Part shown: positions 6,770-6,770 of the stretch, piece after piece | How positions within the stretch are numbered: position 1 is the stretch's first letter | Layout: each line of letters starts with the position of its first letter | Source: DATELY01 sp035276085 | Lineage (GTDB): Bacteria; Pseudomonadota; Gammaproteobacteria; Steroidobacterales; Steroidobacteraceae | Assembly (NCBI GenBank): GCA_035276085.1 | Contig: DATELY010000185.1 | Coordinates: 1 to 6,770, forward strand | Direction of reading: 5' to 3' | Length of the DNA stretch: 6,770 nucleotides | Made by a program: the position numbers and the translations under genes | The notes under the pieces: generated by a model | What the model saw: only the letters and a program-made list of their open reading frames with translations | Databases searched by the model: none | What the model was told of the DNA's origin: nothing

Positions 6770-6770
6770 G

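Overview
The window comes from a GC-rich bacterium. The codon use, operon style and family types suggest a proteobacterium (beta- or gammaproteobacterial), but no marker gene fixes the taxon. Every recognisable gene lies on the + strand. The content is acyl-CoA and ester catabolism. I see no RNA gene, mobile element or CRISPR array.

Layout: (1) 1-1650 is the 3' part of a CocE/NonD-type serine hydrolase whose start lies before the window. (2) 1651-1879 is a gap with no recognised gene. It holds a 22-bp dyad just ahead of the next gene and an unrecognised open frame that ends in an ATGA overlap with that gene's start. (3) 1880-3562 is an AMP-forming acyl-CoA synthetase resembling the short/medium-chain (ACSM-like) group. 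(4) 3642-4769 is an FAD acyl-CoA dehydrogenase that probably starts at a TTG behind a perfect GGAGG. (5) 4791-5055 looks like an empty 323-bp spacer, but it is the shrunken relic of a short-chain dehydrogenase of the type II 3-hydroxyacyl-CoA dehydrogenase (HSD17B10-like) family. Its true N-terminus, middle and C-terminus are still readable in order across three reading frames. (6) 5093-6769 is a second AMP-forming acyl-CoA synthetase, strongly ACSF2-like, ending one base before the window does.

Together, genes 3-6 read as a beta-oxidation-like operon: activate an acid to acyl-CoA (two synthetases with different active-site flavours), desaturate it (dehydrogenase), and formerly oxidise the 3-hydroxyacyl-CoA (the dead dehydrogenase). 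From memory, a similar set of families (acyl-CoA dehydrogenase, thiolase, SDR, two AMP-binding enzymes) sits together in Pseudomonas aeruginosa around PA2552-PA2557. Here the SDR has decayed, and no enoyl-CoA hydratase or thiolase is visible in the window. HSD17B10-type enzymes in other organisms act on 2-methyl-3-hydroxybutyryl-CoA (isoleucine route) and other 3-hydroxyacyl-CoAs, so the ancestral substrate may have been a short or branched acyl chain; this is inference.

The main discovery is the relic dehydrogenase at 4791-5055. The rest is ordinary metabolism, and I do not see evidence for a wholly new system.
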